A DNA stretch of 17,993 bases, taken from the NCBI GenBank assembly GCA_030149025.1, contig JASBSH010000103.1:1-17993 (forward strand), in the 5' to 3' direction. Below, piece after piece: positions 7,170 to 14,665 of this stretch. The stretch is from Actinomycetales bacterium. Its GTDB lineage: Bacteria; Actinomycetota; Actinomycetes; Actinomycetales; BWSM-131. The notes below the pieces were generated by a model. The model ran no database searches, was not told the DNA's origin, and was given only the letters and a program-made list of their open reading frames with translations. The first letter of the stretch is position 1; every line of letters starts with the position of its first letter. A program made the translations under genes and the position numbers.

Positions 7170-8984
7170 ATGACCACCGCCAGAGTCCCTGCGGACAGGG
7201 CCGACAGGGCCGACAGGTCCGGCGGAGGAGCGGCCCGACCACGGCCCGGACGTGCCGTGCGGCTGCTCGAGCGGCTGCCCACCTCCCTGCCCGAGGGTGA
7301 GGGTTGGCGGTGGGTCCGGCTGCACCCCGCCGGCGTCTGCACCGGGACGGCGTTCGCGGCGCTGGCGATGACACCGTCCCTGTTGCCTCGCGACTGGCTG
7401 TTCCAGGGTCTCGTGAGCGGGGTGTCGGCGGCGGTCGGGTACGGAGCCGGCGTCCTCGCTGCCTGGCTGCTGCGGCTGTGGAACCGCTGGCCCACGGCCA
7501 GGGCCTGGTTCGCGTCCCATTCGCCGGGCCAGCTGGTGCCGTTGGCGTGGACGGTGCTGCTGCTCGCCGTACCGGTGAGCCTGACGATCATGCTGCTCGT
7601 CGCGGCGAGATGGCAGGCCCAGGTCGCGACCCTGATGGGTATCGAGGTCAGCACCACGGGCGGGTGGTTGCGGGCGCTGCCGCTGCTGCTCGTGGTCGCC
7701 GCTGTGATCGTCACCGTCGCCCGGGTGCTGAGGGAGTTCACCGGGCTCGTCGGCGGCCTCCTGCGCCGGTGGGTGCGGCTGCCCGCACCGCTCGCCTCGG
7801 TGCTCGGCGTCCTCGTCGCGGCCTTCATCGTCATCACGGTCGTCCACGACGTGGTCCTGCAGCGTTCCCTGGCTGCTGCCGACAGCGCCTTCAGCGCGAC
7901 CAACGCCGGGAACTTCCCGGGAGTGGAGCAGCCGGTGTCCTCCATGCGGTCCGGCTCGCCGCAGTCGCTGGTTGCGTGGGACACGCTCGGCAAGGAGGGG
8001 CGCCGGCTGGTCTCGAGCGGCCTGCCGCCAGACGCGATCCGGACCGCGGCGGCCGCCGGGGGCGTGCCGGCGAAGGACCCGATCCGGGTCTACGTCGGGC
8101 TGCAGAGCGCGGCCGAGCCGCAGGAGCGGGCGGACCTCGCCGTCGCCGAGCTCGAGCGCACCGGTGCCTTCGACCGCAAGGTGCTGATGGTGGCCACCAC
8201 CACGGGTCGGGGCTGGGTCAACCCGCGCGCCGTCGACAGCCTGGAGGCGATGTACGGCGGTGACACGGCGGTCGTGGCCATGCAGTACTCGTACCTGCCG
8301 AGCTGGCTGTCCTTCCTCGTGGACCGGACTCGCGCCGAGGAGGCCGGTCGGCTGTTGTTCGACGCCGTGTCCGCACGGCTGGAGGAGATACCGGAGGGCG
8401 AGCGGCCGCTGGTGCTCGTGTTCGGGGAGAGTCTGGGGTCCCAAGGTTCGGAGTACGCCTTCAGCACGCTCGCGGACATCCGTGCCCGGGCGGACGGCGT
8501 GCTGTGGGTCGGCCCGCCGAACTCGAATACCCTCTGGCGGTCGCTCGTGGTGCGCCGCGACCCGGGCACACCGGAGGTCAAACCGGTCTACGCGAGCGGC
8601 CTCGTCGTCCGCTTCGCCGCACGCCCGGCGGACCTGGGCCAACCGCCGACCCCGTGGGAGAAGCCGCGCGTCCTGTACCTGCAGCACCCGTCCGACCCGG
8701 TCGTGTGGTGGTCACCGGACCTGCTGTTCGGCCGTCCCGACTGGCTGGTCGAACCCCGAGGCGCCGACGTCTCGCCCGCGATGAGCTGGTACCCCGTGGT
8801 GACGTTCTGGCAGGTGACGGCGGACCTGACGAACTCCACCTCGGTGCCGAGCGGCCACGGGCACGACTACGACAACATGATCCTGGACGCCTGGGTCGCC
8901 GTGGCCACCCCCGACAACTGGACGGCTGAGAACACCGAGCTAGTGCGCAAGCTTCTCCTGCAGTACGAGTCCCCTCGCGGATGA
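7170..8984 (+). CDS. Membrane-anchored alpha/beta hydrolase (Abhydrolase_9 family)
   Basis: A 604-residue protein with two parts. Residues 1-45 are a basic, Arg-rich cytoplasmic tail. Residues 50-240 hold four or so hydrophobic segments (the N-terminal domain usually paired with Abhydrolase_9). Residues 290-604 are the alpha/beta-hydrolase domain. The nucleophile elbow is LVFGESLGSQGSE with Ser421, and SGHGHDYDN near the end contains His563/His565, one of which should be the catalytic His. The hydrolase domain is likely extracytoplasmic, tethered to the membrane. Members are typical of actinobacteria (formerly DUF2319) and are usually suggested to act on lipid or cell-envelope esters; none is safely assignable here. 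The stop TGA overlaps the ATG of the next gene (ATGA), so the two are translationally coupled. Confidence 0.9.
   Translation: MTTARVPADRADRADRSGGGAARPRPGRAVRLLERLPTSLPEGEGWRWVRLHPAGVCTGTAFAALAMTPSLLPRDWLFQGLVSGVSAAVGYGAGVLAAWLLRLWNRWPTARAWFASHSPGQLVPLAWTVLLLAVPVSLTIMLLVAARWQAQVATLMGIEVSTTGGWLRALPLLLVVAAVIVTVARVLREFTGLVGGLLRRWVRLPAPLASVLGVLVAAFIVITVVHDVVLQRSLAAADSAFSATNAGNFPGVEQPVSSMRSGSPQSLVAWDTLGKEGRRLVSSGLPPDAIRTAAAAGGVPAKDPIRVYVGLQSAAEPQERADLAVAELERTGAFDRKVLMVATTTGRGWVNPRAVDSLEAMYGGDTAVVAMQYSYLPSWLSFLVDRTRAEEAGRLLFDAVSARLEEIPEGERPLVLVFGESLGSQGSEYAFSTLADIRARADGVLWVGPPNSNTLWRSLVVRRDPGTPEVKPVYASGLVVRFAARPADLGQPPTPWEKPRVLYLQHPSDPVVWWSPDLLFGRPDWLVEPRGADVSPAMSWYPVVTFWQVTADLTNSTSVPSGHGHDYDNMILDAWVAVATPDNWTAENTELVRKLLLQYESPRG
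7194..7220 (+). repeat. Tandem 9-bp repeat in the hydrolase N-terminus
   Basis: GACAGGGCC at 7194-7202 and 7203-7211, with a third copy GACAGGTCC at 7212-7220. It encodes Asp-Arg-Ala units in the cytoplasmic tail. Length variation between strains would keep the frame. Confidence 0.8.
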
Positions 8985-9814
8985 GCAGGCGCCTCGCCGC
9001 GCTCGTGGCGTCGTCCGCCGGTCTTGTCGTGTGGGGCAACGTCGTCGTGCCGCGCCTGCCGCCAGGGCCGGTCGTGCGAGCCGCGGTGAACGCCGCCGGC
9101 GCCGTCGCCATGGTGGGCGCCGCACGTGCGCGCGGCTACGGCTGGCGCGAGCTCGGGCTCGCACCGGAGTCCTGGACGGCGGGTGCCCGGCTCGGCGGGC
9201 CGGCCGCCGGCGCCGTGGTGGGCAGCTTCGCCCTACTGCTGGCGACGTCACCGGGACGGGCCGCGCTGTCCTCCGGTGCGCAGGGTCGGGCGGGCGCCGA
9301 AGGCGACGCCACGGTCGAGGCTGCGCGGGGGAGCGGTGACGGCGGGAAGGTCGCGGTGTGGGGGCCGGCGGCGTTGCGTGCCGGGCTCACGATCCCCATC
9401 GGGACCGTGCTGGCGGAGGAGGTCGCCTTCCGCGGTGTCCTGCAGGCGATGGCCGAGCGTCGGCTCCCGCCGCGGGCCGCGCTGGCCTGGTGCGCGGGGA
9501 CGTTCTCGACGTGGCACCTGGCCGGTGCTGCGGCATCGGCGCGACCGACACCGCGCGGCCCCTCATCCTCGCTTGCGTCCGCACAGGTGCGCCCCCGGGC
9601 GGGCATACCCGCGGACGCAGGAGCGGTGGTTGTTTCGCACGTGCTGATCCACCTCGTTGCGACCGGACTTGCGGGGGTGGTCTTCGGGCTGATGCGACGG
9701 CGCGCCGGCAGCGTCCTTGCGCCGGTCCTGCTGCACCTCGCCACGAACAGCGGAGGCCTCCTCGCCGCGGCCACCACCCGGCAGCGGATCACCCGGCTTG
9801 TGCAGAAGTGCTAG
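8981..9814 (+). CDS. CPBP-family intramembrane glutamic endopeptidase
   Basis: A 277-residue membrane protein of the CPBP (CAAX protease/bacteriocin-processing, formerly Abi) family. The three signatures are present: EEVAFRG with Glu146, Glu147 and Arg151; FSTWH with Phe175 and His179; and HLATNS with His252 and Asn256. It should therefore be an active intramembrane protease. The N-terminus and residues 70-90 and 130-145 are hydrophobic. Two inserts are unusual: a Gly/Ala/Ser-rich stretch at about 90-125 and a Pro/Ser-rich one at about 183-212, both probably loops. ATG 8981 overlaps the upstream hydrolase stop by 4 bases, suggesting a working partnership at the membrane, perhaps envelope or lipoprotein processing. 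The stop is separated by one base from that of the convergent acetyltransferase gene. Confidence 0.9.
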   Translation: MSRRLAALVASSAGLVVWGNVVVPRLPPGPVVRAAVNAAGAVAMVGAARARGYGWRELGLAPESWTAGARLGGPAAGAVVGSFALLLATSPGRAALSSGAQGRAGAEGDATVEAARGSGDGGKVAVWGPAALRAGLTIPIGTVLAEEVAFRGVLQAMAERRLPPRAALAWCAGTFSTWHLAGAAASARPTPRGPSSSLASAQVRPRAGIPADAGAVVVSHVLIHLVATGLAGVVFGLMRRRAGSVLAPVLLHLATNSGGLLAAATTRQRITRLVQKC

Positions 9815-9815
9815 A

Positions 9816-10445
9816 TCACCCGGTCGGCGCGGTGAGCAGGTCCGCGGGGCGCAGGCGAAACACCTGCAGCATCGTGCCGTGGTACTTGTCGGTCTCCCCG
9901 ACCCATTCCATGCCGATGCGGCGAGCGGTCCGCAGGGCACGTTCGTTGGCTGAGCGCGCGACGGCGAAGACCTCGTCGAGGCCCTGGTCGAACGCCCACT
10001 GCGCCACGGCGCGACCCGCCTCGGTCGCGTAGCCGTGGCCCCAGGCGTCCGGCCGCAGCTTCCAGGTCATCTCCAGGTCGACCCCGTCCGGGGGCAGGGG
10101 CAGCAGGTCGACGCCCCCGAGCAGGCTGCCGTCGTCCCGCTTCTCGATCACCCAGCGGCCGGCTGGAACCGGCAGCCGGTCCGCCTCGCCGATCCACTGC
10201 TGCAGCACCAGCCGCATCGCAGCGAGGTCCGGGACGCGGTCCATCACCGGGTCGAGCCACTTCGCCACGTCGGCCTCGCGGTAGACCTCGAGGGCTGCCG
10301 GGGCGTCCTCGACCCGCCACGGCCGGAGCACCAGTCGTTCGGTGGCGAGGTCCTCGCTGGTCTCGGTGCTGCTCGAAGACCCGGTGAGAGTCCCGGGCTC
10401 GGTGCTCTGGATCTCCGGCGTCGTCTGCACAGTTGGCTCTGGCAC
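9816..10445 (-). CDS. GNAT N-acetyltransferase, RimJ-like
   Basis: A 209-residue acetyltransferase. The core from about residue 33 reads ATERLVLRPWRVEDAP, the usual opening of RimJ/RimL-type GNATs. The acetyl-CoA loop is in DAWGHGYATEAGRA (133-146), followed by the V..SANERALRTARRIGM segment (162-179). The first 30 residues are Thr/Ser/Glu-rich and probably disordered. The start is GTG 10445, chosen because AGGAAGGGGAG at 10461-10451 on this strand is an excellent Shine-Dalgarno at normal spacing; the frame upstream of it overlaps the regulator gene and looks non-coding. The likely substrate is a protein N-terminus or a small amine, not determinable here. It lies 58 bases after the Cys-rich regulator on the same strand and could share its transcript, although the strong ribosome site suggests independent translation. 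Confidence 0.87.
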   Translation of the reverse strand: MPEPTVQTTPEIQSTEPGTLTGSSSSTETSEDLATERLVLRPWRVEDAPAALEVYREADVAKWLDPVMDRVPDLAAMRLVLQQWIGEADRLPVPAGRWVIEKRDDGSLLGGVDLLPLPPDGVDLEMTWKLRPDAWGHGYATEAGRAVAQWAFDQGLDEVFAVARSANERALRTARRIGMEWVGETDKYHGTMLQVFRLRPADLLTAPTG

Positions 10446-10503
10446 GACCGCTCCCCTTCCTGAAAGCGAACGGATGCCGGGAGAACCCGGCTGCCGTCCG
10501 GTC

Positions 10504-11205
10504 CTATTCCTCGGACCGGGTGGGGAGCTGCTGGTCCGGCAGCCCCATGGTGACGCAGCACCGGCCCGGACCGGGGTCGAGCCGGACGTCGGCGTCCTCA
10601 CCGAGCGCCGCTGCAGCGGCGGAGATCAGGTGCAGGTTCATCGAGCACACCAGGTCACGGTCGCGCTCGACGAGCCGGTGGAACGGGCAGTTCGCCAGCA
10701 CGACGCGCTCGCTGGTCTCGCGCGGTTCGTAGCCGTTGTCGGCAAGGACGGCGACAAGCGGCTTCGGTGTGGACGTCGCAGTGGCCATCTCCCGGCCGGC
10801 CCGCGCTGCGCAGCGCTCCACCGCCGCGCGGACCGCGACGTCCTCCTGGGTGGAGAGGGTCACCGCGCCGGCGAGGATCTGCGCGGCCAGCTCGTACCGC
10901 CGCTCCGGCAGGTTCACCGTGACCTGCCGGTCAGCGCGCCGGTAGAGCTTGGCCGGCCGGCCGGCGCCGGGGCCCTGTCGCCCGGTGAGCCGGCGGTACT
11001 CGGGCTCCAGCAGTCCCACCTCCACGAGTCGGTCGAGGTGGAACTTCGCGGTGTGCCGGGGGATGCCGAGCCCCGCGGCCGCCTGGTCCCTGCTCACGGC
11101 GTCGGGCTGCCCGATCACGTACTCGTACACCGCGCGTCTGGCGGGGTCGGCGAGGGCACCGACCCGGGTGGCCTGGTGGCCCAGGTCGTCACTGTGGTGC
11201 GTCAC
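10504..11205 (-). CDS. ArsR-like winged-helix regulator with C-terminal Cys/His cluster
   Basis: A 233-residue regulator. Residues 12-90 form a winged helix (DPARRAVYEYVIG, then SRDQAAAGLGIPRHTAKFHL as the HTH, then a GRPAKLYRR wing). The C-terminal part carries NCPFHRLVERDRDLVC (Cys173, His176, Cys187) and, after a helix, PGPGRCCV (Cys216, Cys217). The Cys spacing recalls the Fe-S-binding region of SufR-type repressors and of related actinobacterial HTH proteins, so an Fe-S cluster or bound metal probably sets its DNA affinity. The start is GTG 11205. A TAGACT box lies seven bases upstream of the start, which fits a leaderless mRNA. An AT-rich divergent promoter region with GAAAGAA repeats lies immediately upstream, a natural place for autoregulation. 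The ligand and targets are unknown. Confidence 0.87.
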   Translation of the reverse strand: MTHHSDDLGHQATRVGALADPARRAVYEYVIGQPDAVSRDQAAAGLGIPRHTAKFHLDRLVEVGLLEPEYRRLTGRQGPGAGRPAKLYRRADRQVTVNLPERRYELAAQILAGAVTLSTQEDVAVRAAVERCAARAGREMATATSTPKPLVAVLADNGYEPRETSERVVLANCPFHRLVERDRDLVCSMNLHLISAAAAALGEDADVRLDPGPGRCCVTMGLPDQQLPTRSEE

Positions 11206-11220
11206 GGAGAAAGTCTATCG

Positions 11221-11242
11221 GAAAGAACTATTGACGAAAGAA
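11221..11242. promoter_or_regulatory. GAAAGAA direct repeats, candidate operator
   Basis: GAAAGAA occurs at 11221-11227 and 11236-11242, 15 bases apart, in an unusually AT-rich pocket between the regulator start and a plus-strand promoter. The second copy overlaps that promoter's -35 (TTGACG at 11231-11236). This is consistent with an operator for the adjacent winged-helix regulator, by inference from position. Confidence 0.45.
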
Positions 11243-11260
11243 GATCCCCAGTTCTAACGT
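11231..11260 (+). promoter_or_regulatory. Well-formed sigma-A/SigA-type promoter on the plus strand
   Basis: TTGACG at 11231-11236 and TAACGT at 11255-11260 are separated by 18 bases. Predicted transcription start is near 11267, followed by a strong Shine-Dalgarno, AGAGGAGAG (11278-11286), 6 bases before ATG 11293. It points into a very short ORF and then antisense to the hemerythrin gene. Confidence 0.5.
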
Positions 11261-11292
11261 CCGAAGGGTCGTCTCTTAGAGGAGAGTGGGAC

Positions 11293-11397
11293 ATGGCCAT
11301 CCGGACCACCACCAAGGAGAACGGAGTTCTCACCTCGCGGCATGGCGCGCCGCGCGCACTGCAGTCGCCCGCTCCCAGTCCTCGGTGTCGAGGCTGA
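11293..11397 (+). CDS. Possible 34-residue small protein or truncated gene start
   Basis: Starts MAIRTTTKENGVLTSRHG and ends after 34 codons. The case for it is upstream: a promoter with a good -35/-10 pair and one of the best Shine-Dalgarno sequences in the window at ideal spacing. The case against is that the second half is Arg/Pro/Ser-rich and lies antisense over the last 68 bases of the hemerythrin gene, where the plus strand is likely just a shadow. It could be a real small protein, a leader peptide, or the 5' end of a gene lost by rearrangement. I recognise no family. Confidence 0.3.
   Translation: MAIRTTTKENGVLTSRHGAPRALQSPAPSPRCRG
11317..11331. repeat. Inverted repeat at the hemerythrin stop codon
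   Basis: GAGAAC-gga-GTTCTC, a perfect 6-bp stem with a 3-base loop, overlaps the hemerythrin stop. It might help end the hemerythrin transcript or be a protein site. There is no U tract. It resembles a LexA box but has a 3-base rather than 4-base spacer. Confidence 0.4.
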
Positions 11398-11806
11398 CCG
11401 CGGCGGCCGGGAACATGCCGTGCTCCTCGTGGTCGATGTGCTCGGACAGCACGTCGAGGTTGGCCAGCAACCGGGGCCATTCCATCCCAGCCGGGTCCTC
11501 GCCGGCGTCGGCGGCGGCCAGGATGCCGTCCATGACGTCGTCCATCTCGTCGTGCTCGTCGAAGAGGGTGCCGACCTTGTCGGCGAACTCCTCCAACCGG
11601 CCCATCGCCGGGTAGACGGCGAGCTCCTCGACCGCGTCATGGACGCACAGCACCTCGCGCAGCTCACGCACCAGACCCACCGCATGCTTGAAGTCCTGGC
11701 CCCGGACGGCGCGCCGGATGTCACCGCGCAGGTTCAGCACCTGCTCGTGCTCCGCGCTGAGCTCGGCGATCGGCTCGATGGAACGGCATCCGCAGTAGTT
11801 GCACAT
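11330..11806 (-). CDS. Hemerythrin-domain protein with N-terminal CNYCGC motif
   Basis: A 158-residue protein. It opens with MCNYCGCR (three Cys in the first seven residues), a tag seen in a group of actinobacterial hemerythrin-like proteins, then a four-helix hemerythrin domain. Candidate di-iron ligands are His20 (LSAEHE), His56 and Glu60 (CVHDAVEE), His85 and Asp89 or nearby acids (DEHDEMDD), and His123/Glu127 (SEHIDHEEH). Such domains bind O2, NO or iron; the CNYCGC segment could bind metal or act in redox. ATG 11806 was chosen because the family begins at this motif. The frame extends to 11965, but upstream residues are unlike the family. It lies 101 bases downstream of the Crp/Fnr gene on the same strand, with two small inverted repeats between, so it may be partly uncoupled. 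Context suggests an oxygen or nitrosative stress role. Confidence 0.88.
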   Translation of the reverse strand: MCNYCGCRSIEPIAELSAEHEQVLNLRGDIRRAVRGQDFKHAVGLVRELREVLCVHDAVEELAVYPAMGRLEEFADKVGTLFDEHDEMDDVMDGILAAADAGEDPAGMEWPRLLANLDVLSEHIDHEEHGMFPAAAVSLDTEDWERATAVRAARHAAR

Positions 11807-11840
11807 GATGAGCAGGTCAACGTCGCCGCGGCGCCCGATA

Positions 11841-11854
11841 TGCCGTTTACGGCA
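11841..11854. repeat. Inverted repeat upstream of hemerythrin
   Basis: TGCCG-ttta-CGGCA, a perfect 5-bp stem with 4-base loop, 35 bases before the hemerythrin ATG. It is either an operator or part of the Crp/Fnr 3' end structure. Confidence 0.4.
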
Positions 11855-11862
11855 GTGCAGTA

Positions 11863-11880
11863 CCCGGCCCGTGAACCGGG
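11863..11880. terminator. Hairpin after the Crp/Fnr gene
   Basis: CCCGG-n8-CCGGG lies 28 bases past the Crp/Fnr stop on the minus strand. It is a weak intrinsic terminator candidate with no U tract. Confidence 0.25.
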
Positions 11881-11907
11881 ATTCCATGATCACCGGGGGT
11901 GGTGAAG

Positions 11908-12672
11908 TCAGGACGAGGACGCCGCCAGCTCGCTCAGGCGCTCGCGGTCCAGCACGGAGGTCCACCGGCGCCCGGTGTCGATGACACCAGCCTTGCGCAG
12001 CCTGCTCATCGCGCGGCTGACAGACTCGGTCGTCGAGCCCGTCATCGACGCGAGGTCGGCACGGGTCAGCGGGAGCTGCAGCAGGGTGGCGTCTCCGCGA
12101 GGCTCACCGAGCCGGTCCGCCAGGGTGAGCAGCGTTGCGGCGACGCGCTGCTCCACCGTGCCGCCGGACAGGCGGCGCACCATCTGATGGGCGTGCTCGA
12201 GCCGGTGGGACAGATCGTCCAGGACGGCGAGCGCCACCGTCGGATGCTCCGCGAGCACATCGCGGAAGTCTTCGGCGGACATCCGCAGGGCGCAGGACGT
12301 CGTGAGGGCCTCCGCCCGGTCGGAGTACTGAGGGTCGCCCAGCGTCGACAGGGTGCCGAACAGGCCTCCTGGGGTGACGACGTCCACCAGGACGTCCTGA
12401 CCGTCCAAGGAGGGCCGCTCGAGCTTCACGCGACCGGTGGCGAGCACGAAGAGGTGCGTGGCGTCGTCCCCCGCCGAGTAGATGGCCTCGCCCTCGGCGT
12501 AGCCCTGGACCGACATCCGCCGGTCGATCGCCTCGATCTCGTCGCTGCCCAGACCGGTGAAGAACCGGGCGTGCGCGAGGACCTTCAGCCGGATGGAACG
12601 GGGGCAGGAATGGGGGACGGCGCAGGTCCGGGCGAGTGGGGTCGCCCGCCGGTCCTGCGCCGTCTCAGCCAT
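11908..12672 (-). CDS. Crp/Fnr-family transcriptional regulator
   Basis: A 254-residue protein. Residues 30-150 are a cyclic-nucleotide-binding-like beta barrel (GYAEGEAIYSAGDDATHLFVL, then PGGLFGTLS), 150-170 a dimerisation helix, and 172-250 a winged helix. The HTH is LTRADLASMTGSTTESVSRA; the recognition helix carries Glu216-x-x-Ser219-Arg220, the E-x-x-S-R pattern by which FNR reads TTGAT half-sites. Cyclic-nucleotide phosphate-binding residues of CRP (GE...RxA) are not intact, as far as I can see. Three Cys (17 and 23 in TCAVPHSC, and 127) might bind an Fe-S cluster or act as a thiol switch, but FNR needs four. ATG 12672 has GAGGTGA 6-8 bases upstream and begins 5 bases after the ATPase stop, so the gene is the third member of the HMA-ATPase operon and probably controls it. 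Confidence 0.9.
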   Translation of the reverse strand: MAETAQDRRATPLARTCAVPHSCPRSIRLKVLAHARFFTGLGSDEIEAIDRRMSVQGYAEGEAIYSAGDDATHLFVLATGRVKLERPSLDGQDVLVDVVTPGGLFGTLSTLGDPQYSDRAEALTTSCALRMSAEDFRDVLAEHPTVALAVLDDLSHRLEHAHQMVRRLSGGTVEQRVAATLLTLADRLGEPRGDATLLQLPLTRADLASMTGSTTESVSRAMSRLRKAGVIDTGRRWTSVLDRERLSELAASSS

Positions 12673-12677
12673 CTGCG

Positions 12678-14630
12678 TCACCTCGTCGTCAGCGTCTCCC
12701 GCGGCGTGGCCACCGGTGTCGGCTGCGCCCGCCCGTGAGTCACTCCCACCGTACGTGGCGTCGCGCGCAGCAGGCGCATGCCGTTGGCGATCACGATGAG
12801 AACGGATGCCTGGTGGACGAACATCCCGATCGCCATCGTCACACCGCCGAACAGGACACCGGCGAGCAGCAGCAGCACGGTGGTGATGGCGATGATGATG
12901 TTCTGCCGGACGTTGCGCACGGTCAGCCTTGCGAGGGACAGCCCCTGCGGCAGCCGCATGAGGTTGTCGCTCATCAGCGCCAGGTCCGCGGTCTCGACGG
13001 CGACCGCACTGCCTGCCGCCCCCATGGACACCCCTACGTCGGCCGCGGCCAGCGCTGGGGCGTCGTTGACGCCGTCGCCGACCATCGCAACCACGTGTCC
13101 CTCGCGCTGCAGAGCCTGGACGGCCTCCAGCTTCTCCTCCGGCAGCAGCCCGGCCCGGACGTCGTCCACACCGGTCTGGCGGCCGACCGCACGAGCCACT
13201 CGTGCGTCGTCCCCGGTCAGCATGACGACCTTCCGGACGCCGGCCCCCCGCAGCGCGGCGACCATGTCGGCGGCGTCGGGGCGCACCTGGTCCGCGACCG
13301 CAAGGACGCCGATCACCTCGTCGTCGACGGCGACGACCATCGGGGTACGGCCCGACTCGGCCAGCCGGTCCACGTGCGCCGCCGCTTCCGTCCCCGTCGC
13401 CCGGTCGAGGTCGATGCCCAGCTCGGCCAGCATGTGGAGCGACCCGACGGCGACCCGGTGACCACCGCTGCGCACCTCGACACCTCTGCCGACATGTGGC
13501 GTCACGGACTCCGGAACTGCCGGTGTGGGCAGGCCCTCGGACGCCGCGGCCTCGAGGACGGGTCGGGCCAGGGGGTGCTCGGAGCCGGCCTCGGCGAGCG
13601 CCGCCCACTCCAGCAGCCCGCGCTCGCCGGCGCCGCCCAGGGGGACGAGGTCGGTCAGCCGGGGTCGACCCGCTGTCAGGGTGCCGGTCTTGTCCAGCGC
13701 GACGGCGGTCACCTTCGCGGTCGTCTCCAGGTGCTCGCCGCCCTTGATCAGGATGCCGTGGTGGGCGGCACGGCCGATCCCCGCGACGATCGACACCGGC
13801 ATCGAGATGACCAGTGCCCCGGGGCAGCCGATCACCAGCAGGGTCAGCGCGAGCTCGACGTTCGTGGTGACGAGCCCCGCCACCACGGACAGCGCCATCA
13901 CCGCGGGGGTGTACCAGCGGGCGAAGCGGTCCATGAACCGTTGCGCCTTCGCCTTCTCCTCCTGCGCCTGCTCAACCCGGTGGATGACCCGGGCGAGGGT
14001 GGTGTCCGCGCCGATGCCGGTCGCCTTCACGGTGATGAAGCCGCCTTGGCTCACGGTGCCCGCGAACACCGCCGCGCCGGGCGATTTCTCCACCGGGATC
14101 GACTCGCCGGTGATGCTGCTCTCGTCCACGGCGGCCTGCCCGTCCAGGACTTCGCCGTCGACCGGCACCTTGGCGCCGTTCTTGACGAGCACCGTCTCGC
14201 CGGGGCCTACCTGCTCCGCGGGTACCTCGACCTGCTCGCCATCGCGGACCACGACCGCCAGGGTCGGAGCGAGGTCGAGCAGCTCCTGCAGCGCGCGCCG
14301 GGTGCGGCCGAGCGTCGCCTGCTCCAGCGCCCCGCCGACGGCGAACAGGAAGGTGACGGCGGCGGCCTCCCAGTACTCGCCGATGACGACCGCCCCGATG
14401 GCGGCGACAGTGACCAGCAGCTCGATCCCGATGGTGCGGGCGGCGAGCACACGCACGGCGCGGGCCGCGATCCGGCTGCCCGCGACGACGGCTGCGGCCA
14501 CCATCAGGGCCCAGCCGAGGGCCGGCGCCCCGGCCAGCCTCTCGGCGGCCAGGGCGACGACGATCAGGACAGCGCTGGCCACCGAGGTGGCCCACCGGTG
14601 GTGCACCAGCCGGTGCAACGTGCTGAACAC
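12678..14630 (-). CDS. Heavy-metal P1B-type ATPase with atypical CPG motif
   Basis: A 650-residue metal efflux pump. Landmarks: N-terminal membrane helices (residues 15-100), actuator TGES at 174-177, membrane motif GCPGALVIS with Cys269-Pro270-Gly271, phosphorylation motif DKTGT with Asp313, the P1B-specific SEHPLA with His352-Pro353, and GDGVND at 518-523. The last helices carry MFVHQASVLIVIANGMR with Met603 and His606. The usual CPC (Cu/Zn/Cd) is CPG, so the transport site keeps only the first Cys. The His in TM6 is reminiscent of the HEG(G/S) motif of P1B-4 pumps. No HMA domain is present; a separate HMA protein is encoded directly upstream. GTG 14630 has the Shine-Dalgarno AAGGGAG at good spacing. 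The metal is uncertain: Zn, Cd, Co, Fe or Cu all remain possible. Confidence 0.93.
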   Translation of the reverse strand: MFSTLHRLVHHRWATSVASAVLIVVALAAERLAGAPALGWALMVAAAVVAGSRIAARAVRVLAARTIGIELLVTVAAIGAVVIGEYWEAAAVTFLFAVGGALEQATLGRTRRALQELLDLAPTLAVVVRDGEQVEVPAEQVGPGETVLVKNGAKVPVDGEVLDGQAAVDESSITGESIPVEKSPGAAVFAGTVSQGGFITVKATGIGADTTLARVIHRVEQAQEEKAKAQRFMDRFARWYTPAVMALSVVAGLVTTNVELALTLLVIGCPGALVISMPVSIVAGIGRAAHHGILIKGGEHLETTAKVTAVALDKTGTLTAGRPRLTDLVPLGGAGERGLLEWAALAEAGSEHPLARPVLEAAASEGLPTPAVPESVTPHVGRGVEVRSGGHRVAVGSLHMLAELGIDLDRATGTEAAAHVDRLAESGRTPMVVAVDDEVIGVLAVADQVRPDAADMVAALRGAGVRKVVMLTGDDARVARAVGRQTGVDDVRAGLLPEEKLEAVQALQREGHVVAMVGDGVNDAPALAAADVGVSMGAAGSAVAVETADLALMSDNLMRLPQGLSLARLTVRNVRQNIIIAITTVLLLLAGVLFGGVTMAIGMFVHQASVLIVIANGMRLLRATPRTVGVTHGRAQPTPVATPRETLTTR

Positions 14631-14665
14631 GGCTTCTCCCTTGTCGGCTGTCGTTGTGGTTCGCC

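Noticed and set aside
11319..11329. GAAC-N3-GTTC as a LexA box at the hemerythrin stop
   Set aside because: The spacer is 3 rather than 4 bases and it is not in a promoter position.
12673..13608. Crp/Fnr protein extended upstream to 566 residues
   Set aside because: The added part is an out-of-frame shadow of the ATPase gene, rich in Arg and Gly.
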